Assembly: GCA_018714805.1 (NCBI GenBank)
Contig: DVMW01000033.1
Span: 1 to 64,000, forward strand
Source: Candidatus Fimenecus excrementigallinarum
GTDB lineage: Bacteria > Bacillota > Clostridia > Oscillospirales > Acutalibacteraceae
Direction of reading: 5' to 3'
DNA length: 64,000 nucleotides
Position 1 is the stretch's first letter; every line of letters begins with the position of its first letter. Below, one piece after another: positions 8,442-17,026 of this stretch. The notes below the pieces were generated by a model. It was not told where the DNA came from, did not search any database, and saw only the letters and a program-made list of their open reading frames with translations. The position numbers and the translations under genes are program-made.

Positions 8442-9080
8442 CTAAATCCTTAACGTAATCGTTTTGCCCCGGTGGCGCAGCTTGCCCTGCGCCTCCAGAG
8501 CCTCCAGCGCCCGGTAGACGCCGGCGCGCGAAACGTTCACCTGCCGCGAGAGCTCGGAGAGATTGACGTTTTGCAGCGTGCCGGACGCGCCGCAAGCGCC
8601 CTCCAGATACAAAAGCAGGCGTTCCTCGGCGCTCGGCGCGGTATACGCTTCAATCTTCCGGTTCAAAAAATAGATGCGCTCGGAAAGATACGCGATATAC
8701 GCCACGGCAAAATCGCGGTTTTCCGCCATGCAGGCGTCCACGCCCTCTTTTTTGAGGAACAGCACGCGGCAGGCGGTGCGCGCGACAATCGTGTTGACGA
8801 AGCCCTCGGCGGGGTTGTAAAGCGTGACCGCGCCGAACTGGCCGCCGCGCCGCAGGACGCTGACGGTTACGTGGTCCTTCAGCACGCGCGCCTCTCCCGA
8901 AAGCAGCAGCCCCACGCAGCGCGCGGGCGACTCCCGCGAAAAAATGACTGCATCCTTTTTGTAGGCGCGCACCGAAGCGGCGCCGTCCAAAAGCGCGCTG
9001 CGCTGCGCGTCGGTAAGCGCCGAAAAAATCTGGGCGTCCGCAAGGGCGCGCAAGCAGCGTGATTTTTGCGATTCCGTCAT
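8442..9080 (-). CDS. Crp/Fnr-family transcriptional regulator
   Basis: 212 residues: an N-terminal cyclic-nucleotide-like sensor domain (about 20-130, including SGEARVLKDHVTVSVLRRGGQFGAVTLY), a dimer helix, and a C-terminal winged helix (NVNLSELSRQVNVSRAGVYRALEALEAQGKL). No N-terminal Cys cluster of the Fnr type is seen, so direct oxygen sensing is unlikely. ATG 9080 follows GAGG at 7 bases. It is the first gene of the operon with the ABC importer and presumably controls it. The cAMP-contact residues of true Crp are not evident. Confidence 0.85.
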   Translation of the reverse strand: MTESQKSRCLRALADAQIFSALTDAQRSALLDGAASVRAYKKDAVIFSRESPARCVGLLLSGEARVLKDHVTVSVLRRGGQFGAVTLYNPAEGFVNTIVARTACRVLFLKKEGVDACMAENRDFAVAYIAYLSERIYFLNRKIEAYTAPSAEERLLLYLEGACGASGTLQNVNLSELSRQVNVSRAGVYRALEALEAQGKLRHRGKTITLRI

Positions 9081-9120
9081 AAAACAGCCTCGTTTTTGTC
9101 TCATATGATACAGTATTTGC

Positions 9121-9149
9121 AGTATACTATACCTTTTCCCGGGCGTCAA
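9121..9149 (-). promoter_or_regulatory. Promoter of the Crp-type regulator/ABC importer operon
   Basis: TTGACG (9149-9144), 17-base spacer, TATACT (9126-9121) on the minus strand, about 41 bases before the ATG. Short ATACTG repeats lie over the start region and could be an operator. Confidence 0.65.
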
Positions 9150-9219
9150 GCGATACGCGCAAGAATTTTTCGATACACAAAAGTTTCGGAAAAGTTCATA
9201 AAATGTTTGCAGGTTCCCC

Positions 9220-9248
9220 TTGTTTTTTCGCACGGAATTTGATAAAAT
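9220..9248 (+). promoter_or_regulatory. Promoter of fucO
   Basis: TTGTTT (9220-9225), 17-base spacer, TAAAAT (9243-9248), about 58 bases before the fucO ATG. Confidence 0.5.
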
Positions 9249-9306
9249 TTTAACGTAAAGGCGCGGCTCACCATCCGTGCCGAAAAAGAAAAAGGAGTTG
9301 TTCCCC

Positions 9307-10455
9307 ATGGCCAATCGATTTGTTTTGAATGAAACCTCCTATCACGGCAAGGGCGCCATCCAGTCCATCGCGGACGAAGCGATTGCGCGCGGCTTTCACA
9401 AAGCCTTCCTCTGCTCCGACCCCGATTTGCTGAAATTCGGCGTGACCAAAAAGGTCACGGATATTTTGGACGCAAAAGGGCTCGCGTATGAAATTTATTC
9501 GGACATTAAGCCCAACCCCACGATTGAAAACTGCCAGCACGGCGTGGACGCGTTCCGGGCCTCGGGCGCGGATTACCTGATTGCGATTGGCGGCGGCAGT
9601 TCCATGGACACGGCGAAGGCCATCGGCATCGTTGCGGCGAACCCGGAATTCTACGACATCCGCAGCCTCGAGGGCGTCGCCCCGACCAAAAACAAGTGCG
9701 TCCCGATTATCGCCGTCCCCACCACGGCGGGCACGGCGGCGGAGGTCACCATCAACTACGTCATCACCGACACCGAAAAGAACCGCAAGATGGTCTGCGT
9801 GGACGTGCACGACATCCCGGTCGTCGCCGTCGTGGATCCCGATATGATGTCGAGTATGCCCAAGGGTCTGACCGCCGCAACGGGCATGGACGCGCTGACG
9901 CACGCGATTGAAGGCTACATCACCAAGGGCGCGTGGGCGCTTTCGGATATGTTCCACATCAAGGCGGTCGAAATCATCGCCGGCTCCCTGCGCGACGCGG
10001 TGGCGAACACCCCGAAGGGCCGCGAGGACATGGCGCTCGGCCAGTACGTGGCGGGCATGGGCTTTTCGAACGTCGGGCTCGGCCTTGTACACTCGATGGC
10101 GCACCCGCTCGGCGCGCTGTACGACACGCCGCACGGCGTGGCAAACGCCATTATCCTGCCGACCGTCATGGCGTATAACGCGCCCATGACCGGCGAAAAA
10201 TACCGCGACATCGCAAAAGCCATGGGCGTAGAGGGCGTGGACGCCATGTCGCTTGAGGACGCGCGCAAAGCCGCCATTGACGCGGTGCGCCGGCTGTCCG
10301 AGGACGTGGGCATCCCCGCGGACCTCAAAGAGATTGTCAAGCCGGAGGACCTCGACTTCTTGGCGCAGTCCGCCTATGACGACGCGTGCCGCCCGGGCAA
10401 CCCGCGCGACACAAGCGTTGCGGAAATCAAGGCGCTGTACGAATCGCTCATCTGA
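9307..10455 (+). CDS. fucO: Lactaldehyde reductase / iron-dependent alcohol dehydrogenase (FucO)
   Basis: 382 residues, very close to E. coli FucO in length and text: MANRFVLNET start, GADYLIAIGGGSSMDTAKAIGI nucleotide-binding loop, PTTAGTAAEVTINYVITD, and HALTHAIEGYIT-like core. The iron ligands are all present: Asp195, His199, His262 and His276 (the last in TPHGVAN). It reduces L-lactaldehyde to 1,2-propanediol in fucose or rhamnose fermentation, and related enzymes reduce other aldehydes. ATG 9307 follows AAGGAG at 9 bases. It is transcribed alone and ends in a strong terminator. No fucose or rhamnose genes are next to it. Confidence 0.93.
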   Translation: MANRFVLNETSYHGKGAIQSIADEAIARGFHKAFLCSDPDLLKFGVTKKVTDILDAKGLAYEIYSDIKPNPTIENCQHGVDAFRASGADYLIAIGGGSSMDTAKAIGIVAANPEFYDIRSLEGVAPTKNKCVPIIAVPTTAGTAAEVTINYVITDTEKNRKMVCVDVHDIPVVAVVDPDMMSSMPKGLTAATGMDALTHAIEGYITKGAWALSDMFHIKAVEIIAGSLRDAVANTPKGREDMALGQYVAGMGFSNVGLGLVHSMAHPLGALYDTPHGVANAIILPTVMAYNAPMTGEKYRDIAKAMGVEGVDAMSLEDARKAAIDAVRRLSEDVGIPADLKEIVKPEDLDFLAQSAYDDACRPGNPRDTSVAEIKALYESLI

Positions 10456-10477
10456 CGTTCTTGCGGCAGCACAAAAA

Positions 10478-10509
10478 CAGCGGCATGGAAACCATGCCGC
10501 TGCTTTTTT
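10478..10509 (+). terminator. Rho-independent terminator of fucO
   Basis: Perfect 11-base-pair stem (10478-10488 with 10492-10502), AAA loop, followed by CTTTTTT. Confidence 0.92.
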
Positions 10510-10519
10510 GCGTTGTGCG

Positions 10520-11407
10520 TCACGCGCCGCGCTTGTCGCCGAAAAAGAACAGCGCGACCGTACCGGGGCCCGTGTGCGCGCCGATAACGGTGCCGATGGA
10601 ATTTATCATGACCTTGCCGTTTAGGTGCGGGAAGGTCTTTTCAATGCGCTCGGCAACCGCCCGGGCATCCTCCAAGCACGCGGAATTGGAAATAAAGCAT
10701 TTGCCGCTGTAGTTTACGCCGTCCTTGGCGTGCTCGACCATTTTTGCGACAATCTCGTCTATGGCCTTCGCCTTGCCGCGGCATTTCTGGCGCGGAATGA
10801 GCTTGCCCTCGTCGTTGACGTTCAAAAGCGGGCAGATTTTCAAAACCGTGCCGAAAAAGCCCGCCACCGGCGTCACGCGGCCGCCGCGGATGTAGCTCGT
10901 CAAGTCCGTCGAGAAGAACCAGTGGTGGAGGTCCAGCCGGTTTTCCTCGACCCAGTCGCGCACCTCCTGCGCGCTTTTCCCGCTGTCGCGCAGGTCCGCC
11001 GCCGCATCGACCAAAAGCCCGTAGCCGGACGAAGCCGCCAGGGAATCGACGATGTAGAGCTCGGCCTGCGGGTACGTCTCCAAAAGCGTCTCACGCGCCA
11101 TGCGCGCGGAGTTGACCGAGCCCGAAAGGCCGCTGGAAAACGCGATGTGCAGCACCGTTTCGCCAGCCTCTAGCATCGGCTCAAAGTACTCGACGTACTG
11201 CTGGACGTTAATCTGCGAGGTCGTCGGCTGCGCGCCGTCGGCGATGCGCCGGTAAAATTCCGAAAACGGAATGGACTGCCCGAGGTCGTCCGGGTATTCT
11301 TTGCCGTCCATGTTGAAATGGAAGCAGGTGTACCGAATGTCGCGCGACTCGAAATATTCGCGCGGCAGGTCGGCCGTGGAACAGCAGGATAACGTAAAGC
11401 TTGCCAT
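10520..11407 (-). CDS. DegV-family fatty-acid-binding protein
   Basis: 295 residues with the DegV fold signatures: SCCSTADLP near the N-terminus (the usual SDSTADL strand), FSSGLSGSVNSA (ligand loop) and YIVDSLAASSGYGLLVDAA. DegV/FakB proteins bind a fatty acid and present it to a FakA kinase for incorporation into phospholipid. No fakA gene is nearby. It starts 65 bases after the GH20 gene in the same direction. The C-terminal ISNSACLEDARAVAERI and IGTVIGAHTGPGTVALFFFG match the family's second domain. Confidence 0.9.
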   Translation of the reverse strand: MASFTLSCCSTADLPREYFESRDIRYTCFHFNMDGKEYPDDLGQSIPFSEFYRRIADGAQPTTSQINVQQYVEYFEPMLEAGETVLHIAFSSGLSGSVNSARMARETLLETYPQAELYIVDSLAASSGYGLLVDAAADLRDSGKSAQEVRDWVEENRLDLHHWFFSTDLTSYIRGGRVTPVAGFFGTVLKICPLLNVNDEGKLIPRQKCRGKAKAIDEIVAKMVEHAKDGVNYSGKCFISNSACLEDARAVAERIEKTFPHLNGKVMINSIGTVIGAHTGPGTVALFFFGDKRGA

Positions 11408-11472
11408 AGGATTACCCCCATCGATAAAATAAATTTCGTTTGCCGCAGGTTGTGTTTACAGGCGACGCGCCG

Positions 11473-13029
11473 TTACGCCTCTTCCTTTTCCCGAAGCGCC
11501 TCGCTGACGGCGAATTCCCGGCCGGTTTCGCCGCGATGGTAAATGGGCACGCGCTTGACGTTCCATTTGCGCGTTTCCAGCCGCGAATAGTAGACGCCGG
11601 TCTTGCGCCAATAGGTCTTGTACCAGCTAAGGCGCTTGTAGAAATCCTTGAATTTGCGCAGCGCCGGGTCGGTCCACGCGACCTCCGCGAGCGCGGCGAT
11701 GCGCGGGAACATGGCGAATTGCAGCGCGCGCTCGGTTTCGAGCCACTCCGACCAGTGCATACATTCCAAGCCCAGCACGTCCGCCTTGCCGAAGCCGACC
11801 TTTTTGGGGGTGAAGCGGTACGTCTTTTTCAGCGGGATGTTCGCATAGGAGATGTCAAAATAGCAGTAGCCGTCGGGCGACAGGATGAATTTGCGCTTTT
11901 GCATCTGCTTGCGCACCGCGCGTGGGTCAAACAGGTGCCAGAACTGGCAGACGACGCCTTCGTCCACGCCGTCGCCGATGCAGTCGTTCCAGGCTATCGC
12001 CGTCTTGCCGTATTTTTCGACAATCTTAGCCGCGCGGCTCATAAACAGTTCCTGCAGCGCCGCGCCGTCTTTTAAGCCGTTTTCCTCCATCAAAGCGCGG
12101 CACTTCGGGCACTTTTCCCAGACCTTGTGGCCTTTGGAGGCCTCGTCGCCGCCCAAGTGGAAATATTTGCCGGGGAACAGGCCGCAAAGCTCCTCAAACA
12201 GCCCGTCCAAAAACGTATAGACCGCGTCGTTGCCCGCGCAGAGGATAGGCTCGAAAATGCCGGTCGTGCAGTCGACCTCAAACGGCCCGCCGGTGCAGGA
12301 GAGCTCCGGGTACGCCGCCAAAATGGCGGTCGTGTGGCCGGGGATGTCAAATTCCGGGATAACCTCGATGTGCCGCGCGGCGGCATAGGCGACAAGCTCG
12401 CGGATTTCCTCCTGCGTATAGAAACAGGTGTATTCCCCGCCGCGGTTCTCGAGGCCGCACCCTTTTAGCCCCGCATATTTGCGCGTCGCGCCGATTTCGG
12501 TAAGCAGCGGGTAGCGTTTGCTTTCCACACGGAAGCCCTGGTCGTCGGACAAATGCCAGTGCAGCGTGTTGAGCTTGAGCATCGCCATGGCGTCGAGCGT
12601 CTTTTTGATGGTTTCGGCGCCGAAGAAATGGCGGGATTCGTCGATATGTACGCCGCGATACGAATAGGCGGGCGCGTCCTCAATGAAAAGCCCCTCCACC
12701 GTCGCCTTGCCGTCCTGCTTTTTCGCCTGCATCAAAATGGTGCGCAGGGTGACCGCGCCGTAAAACGCGCCGGACGCGTCGGACGCCTCTATGACGATGC
12801 CGTCGGGCGAGACGCGCAGCCGGTACCCCTCCGGCGGCAGCCCCGCGGCCTTTTTGACCTTCACGGCGCCCGCGTCGGCCTGCGGCTTCGTCTTTAAATA
12901 GGCGGTCAGGTAATTGCCCGCGTCCAAAAATTCCTGCGCGCATAAAATTTGCGTGCCCTGCGACACGGTGAAGCTGCCCGCCGCCTCGTCGTAGCGGTTG
13001 GGCTTCGGGATGAGATTGTAGTGCAGCAT
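11473..13029 (-). CDS. Beta-N-acetylhexosaminidase, GH20
   Basis: 518 residues. Residues about 1-115 form the GH20b-like N-terminal domain, followed by the catalytic barrel: GVHIDESRHF, LNTLHWHLSDDQGFR, EVIPEFDIPGHT and FHLGGDEASKGH. Asp295-Glu296 is the catalytic pair of substrate-assisted GH20 hydrolysis. It removes terminal GlcNAc or GalNAc from glycans. There is no signal peptide, so it probably acts on oligosaccharides inside the cell. The C-terminal region (VYYSRLETRKWNVKRVPIY) continues past the usual barrel end. Followed by degV. Confidence 0.93.
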   Translation of the reverse strand: MLHYNLIPKPNRYDEAAGSFTVSQGTQILCAQEFLDAGNYLTAYLKTKPQADAGAVKVKKAAGLPPEGYRLRVSPDGIVIEASDASGAFYGAVTLRTILMQAKKQDGKATVEGLFIEDAPAYSYRGVHIDESRHFFGAETIKKTLDAMAMLKLNTLHWHLSDDQGFRVESKRYPLLTEIGATRKYAGLKGCGLENRGGEYTCFYTQEEIRELVAYAAARHIEVIPEFDIPGHTTAILAAYPELSCTGGPFEVDCTTGIFEPILCAGNDAVYTFLDGLFEELCGLFPGKYFHLGGDEASKGHKVWEKCPKCRALMEENGLKDGAALQELFMSRAAKIVEKYGKTAIAWNDCIGDGVDEGVVCQFWHLFDPRAVRKQMQKRKFILSPDGYCYFDISYANIPLKKTYRFTPKKVGFGKADVLGLECMHWSEWLETERALQFAMFPRIAALAEVAWTDPALRKFKDFYKRLSWYKTYWRKTGVYYSRLETRKWNVKRVPIYHRGETGREFAVSEALREKEEA

Positions 13030-13164
13030 CGGTTTCCTCCGGAAAATACGCGCCCCGCGCGAAATGCCGTGCGCCGCAAGCCGGTGTGTTTTCGGCGTAG
13101 CGGGTCTAATGCCCTGCGGCGTACCGAGACCATTATGACAAATCGCGCGGGGTTTTGCAAGCGT

Positions 13165-13800
13165 TTACCTGAATTTTTCGGCGATTTTTTCAAAGAGCTC
13201 GACGAGCTTGAACCGCGGCTCCAAGCGCGGGCTTTTTTCGACCACGTCCGTTTCGGCGGAGCTGAGCACGTCGGACAGCGCGGTCTCCCCTTCCGCTGCG
13301 GGCAGGCACAGCGGCGGGAACATCACGCACCACCAGTTCTGCCCCGCCCCGCTGCCGAGCGTGACGCGCACCGCCGTATAGACCCCGGCGGGCAGCGTGA
13401 CGTCGTCCGCATAGGTCCGCGTCGGAAAAAAGTCGCGCGCAACCTCGACCTTTGCGCCGTAGTCCGCGCCGTTTGCCTGCAGCACACGGTCGGCGGCCGC
13501 CTGCAAGGCCGCCAGGTCGTTTTCGACCAGACTTTCAGCCTGTTCAACGGTCAGCGTGCCGTCGAACAGCGTCCCGCCCGCCGCAAGCACCGCGTCGCGC
13601 ACCTGCAGCTTGAGCGCCTGGTCGGCTTCGCTGTCGGAATTGGCGATAACATGCATCCGCAGCACGTCCTTGCGCACCTCGCCGCACGCCGCGCCGAACG
13701 CCGTAAGGCTCAAAAGCGCGGTGACAAGGAACGCGGCAAGCGTCGATTGCTCGAAGCGGCGCAGCGCTTTATTTTGGAAAATCGTCCGGAATTTCATCAT
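13165..13800 (-). CDS. spoIIR: Stage II sporulation protein R
   Basis: 211 residues. An N-terminal membrane/signal helix (about 17-40) is followed by the SpoIIR core: VLRMHVIANSDSEADQALKLQVRDAVL, then VARDFFPTRTYADDVTLPAGVYTAVRVTLGSGAGQNWWCVMFPPLC. Secreted SpoIIR made in the forespore triggers SpoIIGA to process pro-sigma-E in the mother cell. This marks the genome as derived from a spore former. The Shine-Dalgarno sequence lies inside the stem of a large hairpin (13805-13849), which may limit translation. Confidence 0.93.
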   Translation of the reverse strand: MMKFRTIFQNKALRRFEQSTLAAFLVTALLSLTAFGAACGEVRKDVLRMHVIANSDSEADQALKLQVRDAVLAAGGTLFDGTLTVEQAESLVENDLAALQAAADRVLQANGADYGAKVEVARDFFPTRTYADDVTLPAGVYTAVRVTLGSGAGQNWWCVMFPPLCLPAAEGETALSDVLSSAETDVVEKSPRLEPRFKLVELFEKIAEKFR

Positions 13801-13804
13801 AAAA

Positions 13805-13849
13805 GCCCATCCTTTCGCCGGTACAAAAGCCGGCAGAAAAAGGATGGGC
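13805..13849 (-). terminator. Stem-loop that covers the spoIIR ribosome binding site; possible terminator
   Basis: Eleven-base arms 13805-13815 and 13839-13849 pair perfectly, with an inner 5-base stem (13817-13821 with 13830-13834). On the minus strand the 3' arm contains AAAGGA, the likely spoIIR Shine-Dalgarno, and is followed by CTTTTA. It could terminate the upstream gene, hide the ribosome site, or both. Confidence 0.55.
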
Positions 13850-13899
13850 CAAATTTCAGGGGATTATACAGAATTTTCCAAAGCGGGACCGTAAGGCCC

Positions 13900-14619
13900 T
13901 TACGGCCCCGCAAAGGTGCACACCTGCCCGTTGACCAGCAGGTCGCCGTTGTCCGTCCAGCGCACCTCCAAATCCCGCTGCGCGCCCCAGTCCCCGCTGT
14001 ACACGCGCTGCCCGCGGCCGGGAGTAACGGAAAACAGCGGCGTAGTAACTCCCCTGTTTTTCCGTACATCGACGAAGGTGTCGCCGCCAAGCGCACCCTG
14101 GTCGCTGCTGATAATTTCGGCTATGTACGCGCCGTCCGGCGAAGTAAGCGCGCGCACAACGGTATTGCGCGCAAGGTTCCCGAACACGGCCGCAAAAGCG
14201 GCGGCGCCCCCGGCAAAAACGGTCAAAACCCCGGACAGCAGCAAGGAAACCACACGCGGCGCTGCGGACGGCGTACCGCACGCCGTAAATACAAAGCACG
14301 CCGGCAAGCACAGCAAAACGCAGCCGCCGACAAAGGCCGTGCGGCACGGCAAAAACACAAGCAAGGCGTCCAAAACGGCAAGCGGCAGCACAACGGCGGG
14401 CAGCGCCGCAAATTTTCGAAAAACGGGCGCGGCTTCACGGCGCAGGGAAAAGGCGACGGCCGCGCATACGACGGACAGGACGGCCGTCAAGGCGGCAAAC
14501 GCCGGGTAGCTGCCCAAACGGAACCGATACCCGAAACAGGCGGCGACGGCCATGCACACCGGCAGAAGCGTCAGCAAGGCAAGCAGCAGCGCCGAACCAA
14601 CTTGTAAAAGCCTTCTCAT
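13900..14619 (-). CDS. Conserved-looking membrane protein with C-terminal extracellular domain
   Basis: 239 residues, product not recognised. About five hydrophobic helices occupy residues 1-150, followed by a 75-residue soluble domain starting ALTSPDGAYIAEIISSDQGALGGDTFVDV. That SPDGxY...D.GA.GG pattern recalls a small domain in several Firmicute membrane proteins of unknown role (DUF5412-like; tentative). ATG 14619 follows AAAGGAG. It is upstream of spoIIR in the same direction, 99 bases away, with a hairpin between. Confidence 0.5.
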   Translation of the reverse strand: MRRLLQVGSALLLALLTLLPVCMAVAACFGYRFRLGSYPAFAALTAVLSVVCAAVAFSLRREAAPVFRKFAALPAVVLPLAVLDALLVFLPCRTAFVGGCVLLCLPACFVFTACGTPSAAPRVVSLLLSGVLTVFAGGAAAFAAVFGNLARNTVVRALTSPDGAYIAEIISSDQGALGGDTFVDVRKNRGVTTPLFSVTPGRGQRVYSGDWGAQRDLEVRWTDNGDLLVNGQVCTFAGP

Positions 14620-14708
14620 ACGCTTTTCTCCTTTCACGCGCGCTTTTTCGGAAGCGCTTTTTGTACATCATAGCACAAAGCGGCTGTGCCGGCAAGGCGG
14701 CAAACGCA

Positions 14709-14737
14709 TTGCGCTCGGCGGGGAAATCTGGTAAAAT
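14709..14737 (+). promoter_or_regulatory. Promoter of cca
   Basis: TTGCGC (14709-14714), 17-base spacer, TAAAAT (14732-14737), 31 bases before the cca ATG. Confidence 0.55.
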
Positions 14738-14768
14738 AGAACCAACACACAAAAAAGGAGGCGGACGT

Positions 14769-16097
14769 ATGCAGCTCAACGCGCCAAAGGCAGTCCGGGA
14801 AGCGCTGCGGCGGCTTTCGGCGGCGGGCTTTGAGGCCTACGCCGTGGGCGGCTGCGTGCGCGACAGCCTGCGCGGCGCAGACCCCGAGGACTGGGACATT
14901 ACAACCGCCGCGCTGCCAAAGGAGGTCGAGGCGGTCTTTTCCGACTGCCGGTTTATTGAAACCGGCCTTGCCCACGGAACGGTCACGGTTCTCGTGGAAA
15001 AAATGCCGCTGGAAATTACGACCTTCCGGATAGACGGCGCGTACCGGGACGCGCGCCATCCGCAAAGCGTCACCTTTTCCCGCAGCCTGCGCGAGGACCT
15101 TGTGCGGCGCGATTTCACGGTCAACACCCTGTGCTGGAACGAGCAGCGCGGCGTCGTCGATTTGTGCGGCGGGCTTTATGACCTGCAAAACGGCGTGCTG
15201 CGCGCCGTCGGCGACCCGCAGCGGCGGTTTTCGGAGGACGCGCTGCGCATTTTGCGCGGGGTGCGGTTCCAGTCGACGCTCGGGTTTACCGTTGAGCCCG
15301 AAACGGCAAAGGCGATGCTTGCTGCGCGTAAAAAGCTTTCGCACATTGCCGCCGAACGCATCCGCGAGGAATTTTCAAAGCTTCTGTGCGGCAAGGCGGT
15401 ACGAAGCGCCGCCTCCCGCTTTTCCCCGGTGCTGACGGTCTTTTTGCCGGAGCTTGCGCCTTTAATCGGCTGCGAGCAGAACACGCCGTACCATTGCTTT
15501 GACGTGTTCGAGCACACGCTCGCCGCGCTCGAGGCCGCCCCGCCCGAGGAGGCGCTGCGGCTTTGCATGTTTTTCCACGATTTCGGGAAGCCCGCGTGCC
15601 GCACCGTGGACGCAAACGGCGTGGCGCACTTCAAGGGTCATGCCGCCGTCAGCGCGCAGTTGGCCGAGCAGATTTTGCGGCGGCTGCGCTACCCGAACCG
15701 AACCGTCCGGCGCGTGGTCAGGCTTGTGGAGCTGCACGACACCAAAGCCCCGCGCGACCGCGTGCAGGCGCGCAAACTTTTGTCCGCGGTGGGTGCGGAC
15801 GATTACCGCGCGCTGATTGCCATTAAGCGCGCCGACAGTCGCGGCAAGGCGCAGCCGCACGCCATAGACGACCGGCTTGAAGCCATGGAACGCTTTTTGG
15901 ACGATATTTTGCGCGACGGGGACTGCGTGCGCCTTTGTGACCTGGCGCTTGGCGGCAACGACCTGGTTGCGGCCGGCATACCCGTCGGCGCGCAGATACG
16001 CGAAGCGCTGGAGGGGCTTTTGGACGCGGTCATGGACGGCCGCTGCCCCAACGAAAAAGACGCGCTGCTGTCGTTTTTAACAGAGCGCGCCTTGTAA
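14769..16097 (+). CDS. cca: CCA tRNA nucleotidyltransferase with HD domain
   Basis: 442 residues. The class II nucleotidyltransferase head has GGCVRDSLRG and EDWDITTAA (the D-x-D metal pair), then RRDFTVNTLCWN and FSEDALRILRGVRFQSTLGF. A C-terminal HD hydrolase-like domain has FFHDFGKP. It adds or repairs the 3' CCA of tRNAs, although the tRNA genes in this window encode CCA. ATG 14769 follows AAGGAGG at 7 bases. Its TAA ends at 16097 and the convergent phosphodiesterase gene ends at 16098, with no room for a terminator between them. Confidence 0.93.
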   Translation: MQLNAPKAVREALRRLSAAGFEAYAVGGCVRDSLRGADPEDWDITTAALPKEVEAVFSDCRFIETGLAHGTVTVLVEKMPLEITTFRIDGAYRDARHPQSVTFSRSLREDLVRRDFTVNTLCWNEQRGVVDLCGGLYDLQNGVLRAVGDPQRRFSEDALRILRGVRFQSTLGFTVEPETAKAMLAARKKLSHIAAERIREEFSKLLCGKAVRSAASRFSPVLTVFLPELAPLIGCEQNTPYHCFDVFEHTLAALEAAPPEEALRLCMFFHDFGKPACRTVDANGVAHFKGHAAVSAQLAEQILRRLRYPNRTVRRVVRLVELHDTKAPRDRVQARKLLSAVGADDYRALIAIKRADSRGKAQPHAIDDRLEAMERFLDDILRDGDCVRLCDLALGGNDLVAAGIPVGAQIREALEGLLDAVMDGRCPNEKDALLSFLTERAL

Positions 16098-16988
16098 TCA
16101 GATGGTTTTGTTCACGGCGATAAAGGTCATGCGGTCATACTGCATCTGCGTGCCGTGCCGTCTTTGGTGCCCGCCGTGGTCGGAGGTAATGAGCACGAGC
16201 CAGTCCTCGTCCGAATACGTCGGGCGGGCGCGGACCTCCTCCATTAAGCGGTACGCGACGTTGTCCAGGCGCATCGTCCCGGCCGTAAAGAACGGGTTGT
16301 CAAGCGAAAAGCCCGTGGCGTGGCCGTTTGCGTCGGGCGCCTCGAAAATGCCGAAAATACAGTCGGTGTCCCCGGCGATATGCTGGGAAAACGCTTCGGC
16401 AAGCGCCGCGTCGTCCGCATACTGCGTAAAGGTCAGCGGCAGGCCCTGCGTTTTTGCCATTTCGATTTCGGCTTTATACGTCACCTTGAAATGGTCCGGC
16501 CATTCCGCAAGGAAGGCCGCTTTTTTTCCGCCTTCGGCAAGGCGGCGCAGCACCGTCGGGCAGTCCGTATGCAGCGTAACGTGCTCCCAGATGCCGCTTT
16601 CCTTGCCCCAAACGCCCGTGAGAATCGCCGCCCAGCCCGGCGCGGTGGTGGTCTCCTGCAAACAGTCCGGGTCACCGCCGGCGTAGCTCAAAAACAGACC
16701 GCCCTCGGCTTTTAAGGCATTTACGGCGCTGTAAGCGGACGCAAAAAGCCGCCCCGTGACCTTTTCGTTTTCGCTTGGGACGAGCAGATGCATACAATCC
16801 GCCCGCGCGCCGTCAAAGCCCATAATGAGCGCCTTGGGCGTTTTTTCTTTGGCGGCGGCGAAATGTTTTTCTATAATTTTTGCCACAAAGGTTTGCGGCA
16901 GCGCGGTTTTTGTGGTATTATCAAAGACGCCCGGCGTATCGAGCCGCGCAAGGTAGGCGGCGTCTTTCTGTTTTGTAAAGATGGACAT
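16098..16988 (-). CDS. Type I phosphodiesterase / alkaline-phosphatase-fold enzyme
   Basis: 296 residues. Motifs of the alkaline phosphatase superfamily: LIMGFDGARADCMH (first metal Asp), TTTAPGWAAILTGVWG (nucleophile Thr region), FGIFEAPDANGHATGFS (D...GH metal site) and LVLITSDHGGHQRRHG (SDHGG metal site). It would cleave phosphodiester or phosphomonoester bonds; there is no signal peptide, so the substrate is cytoplasmic. It is divergent from an organophosphate-type MFS transporter whose start is only 38 bases away, suggesting uptake followed by hydrolysis of a phosphorylated compound. ATG 16988 follows GGAG at 10 bases. Confidence 0.8.
   Translation of the reverse strand: MSIFTKQKDAAYLARLDTPGVFDNTTKTALPQTFVAKIIEKHFAAAKEKTPKALIMGFDGARADCMHLLVPSENEKVTGRLFASAYSAVNALKAEGGLFLSYAGGDPDCLQETTTAPGWAAILTGVWGKESGIWEHVTLHTDCPTVLRRLAEGGKKAAFLAEWPDHFKVTYKAEIEMAKTQGLPLTFTQYADDAALAEAFSQHIAGDTDCIFGIFEAPDANGHATGFSLDNPFFTAGTMRLDNVAYRLMEEVRARPTYSDEDWLVLITSDHGGHQRRHGTQMQYDRMTFIAVNKTI
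16893..16921 (+). promoter_or_regulatory. Candidate promoter of the MFS transporter gene, inside the divergent gene
   Basis: TTGCGG (16893-16898), 17-base spacer, TATTAT (16916-16921). It lies in the first codons of the opposite-strand phosphodiesterase gene and would give a leader of about 100 bases. Confidence 0.4.
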
Positions 16989-17026
16989 TGCCTTCACACT
17001 CCGTTTCTTTGAGGTTCCCCCTGATT

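Noticed and set aside
12949..14607. Plus-strand 550-codon frame opposite spoIIR and the membrane-protein gene
   Set aside because: No domains and rich in Arg, Gln and Ala; it opposes spoIIR, which has clear family motifs.
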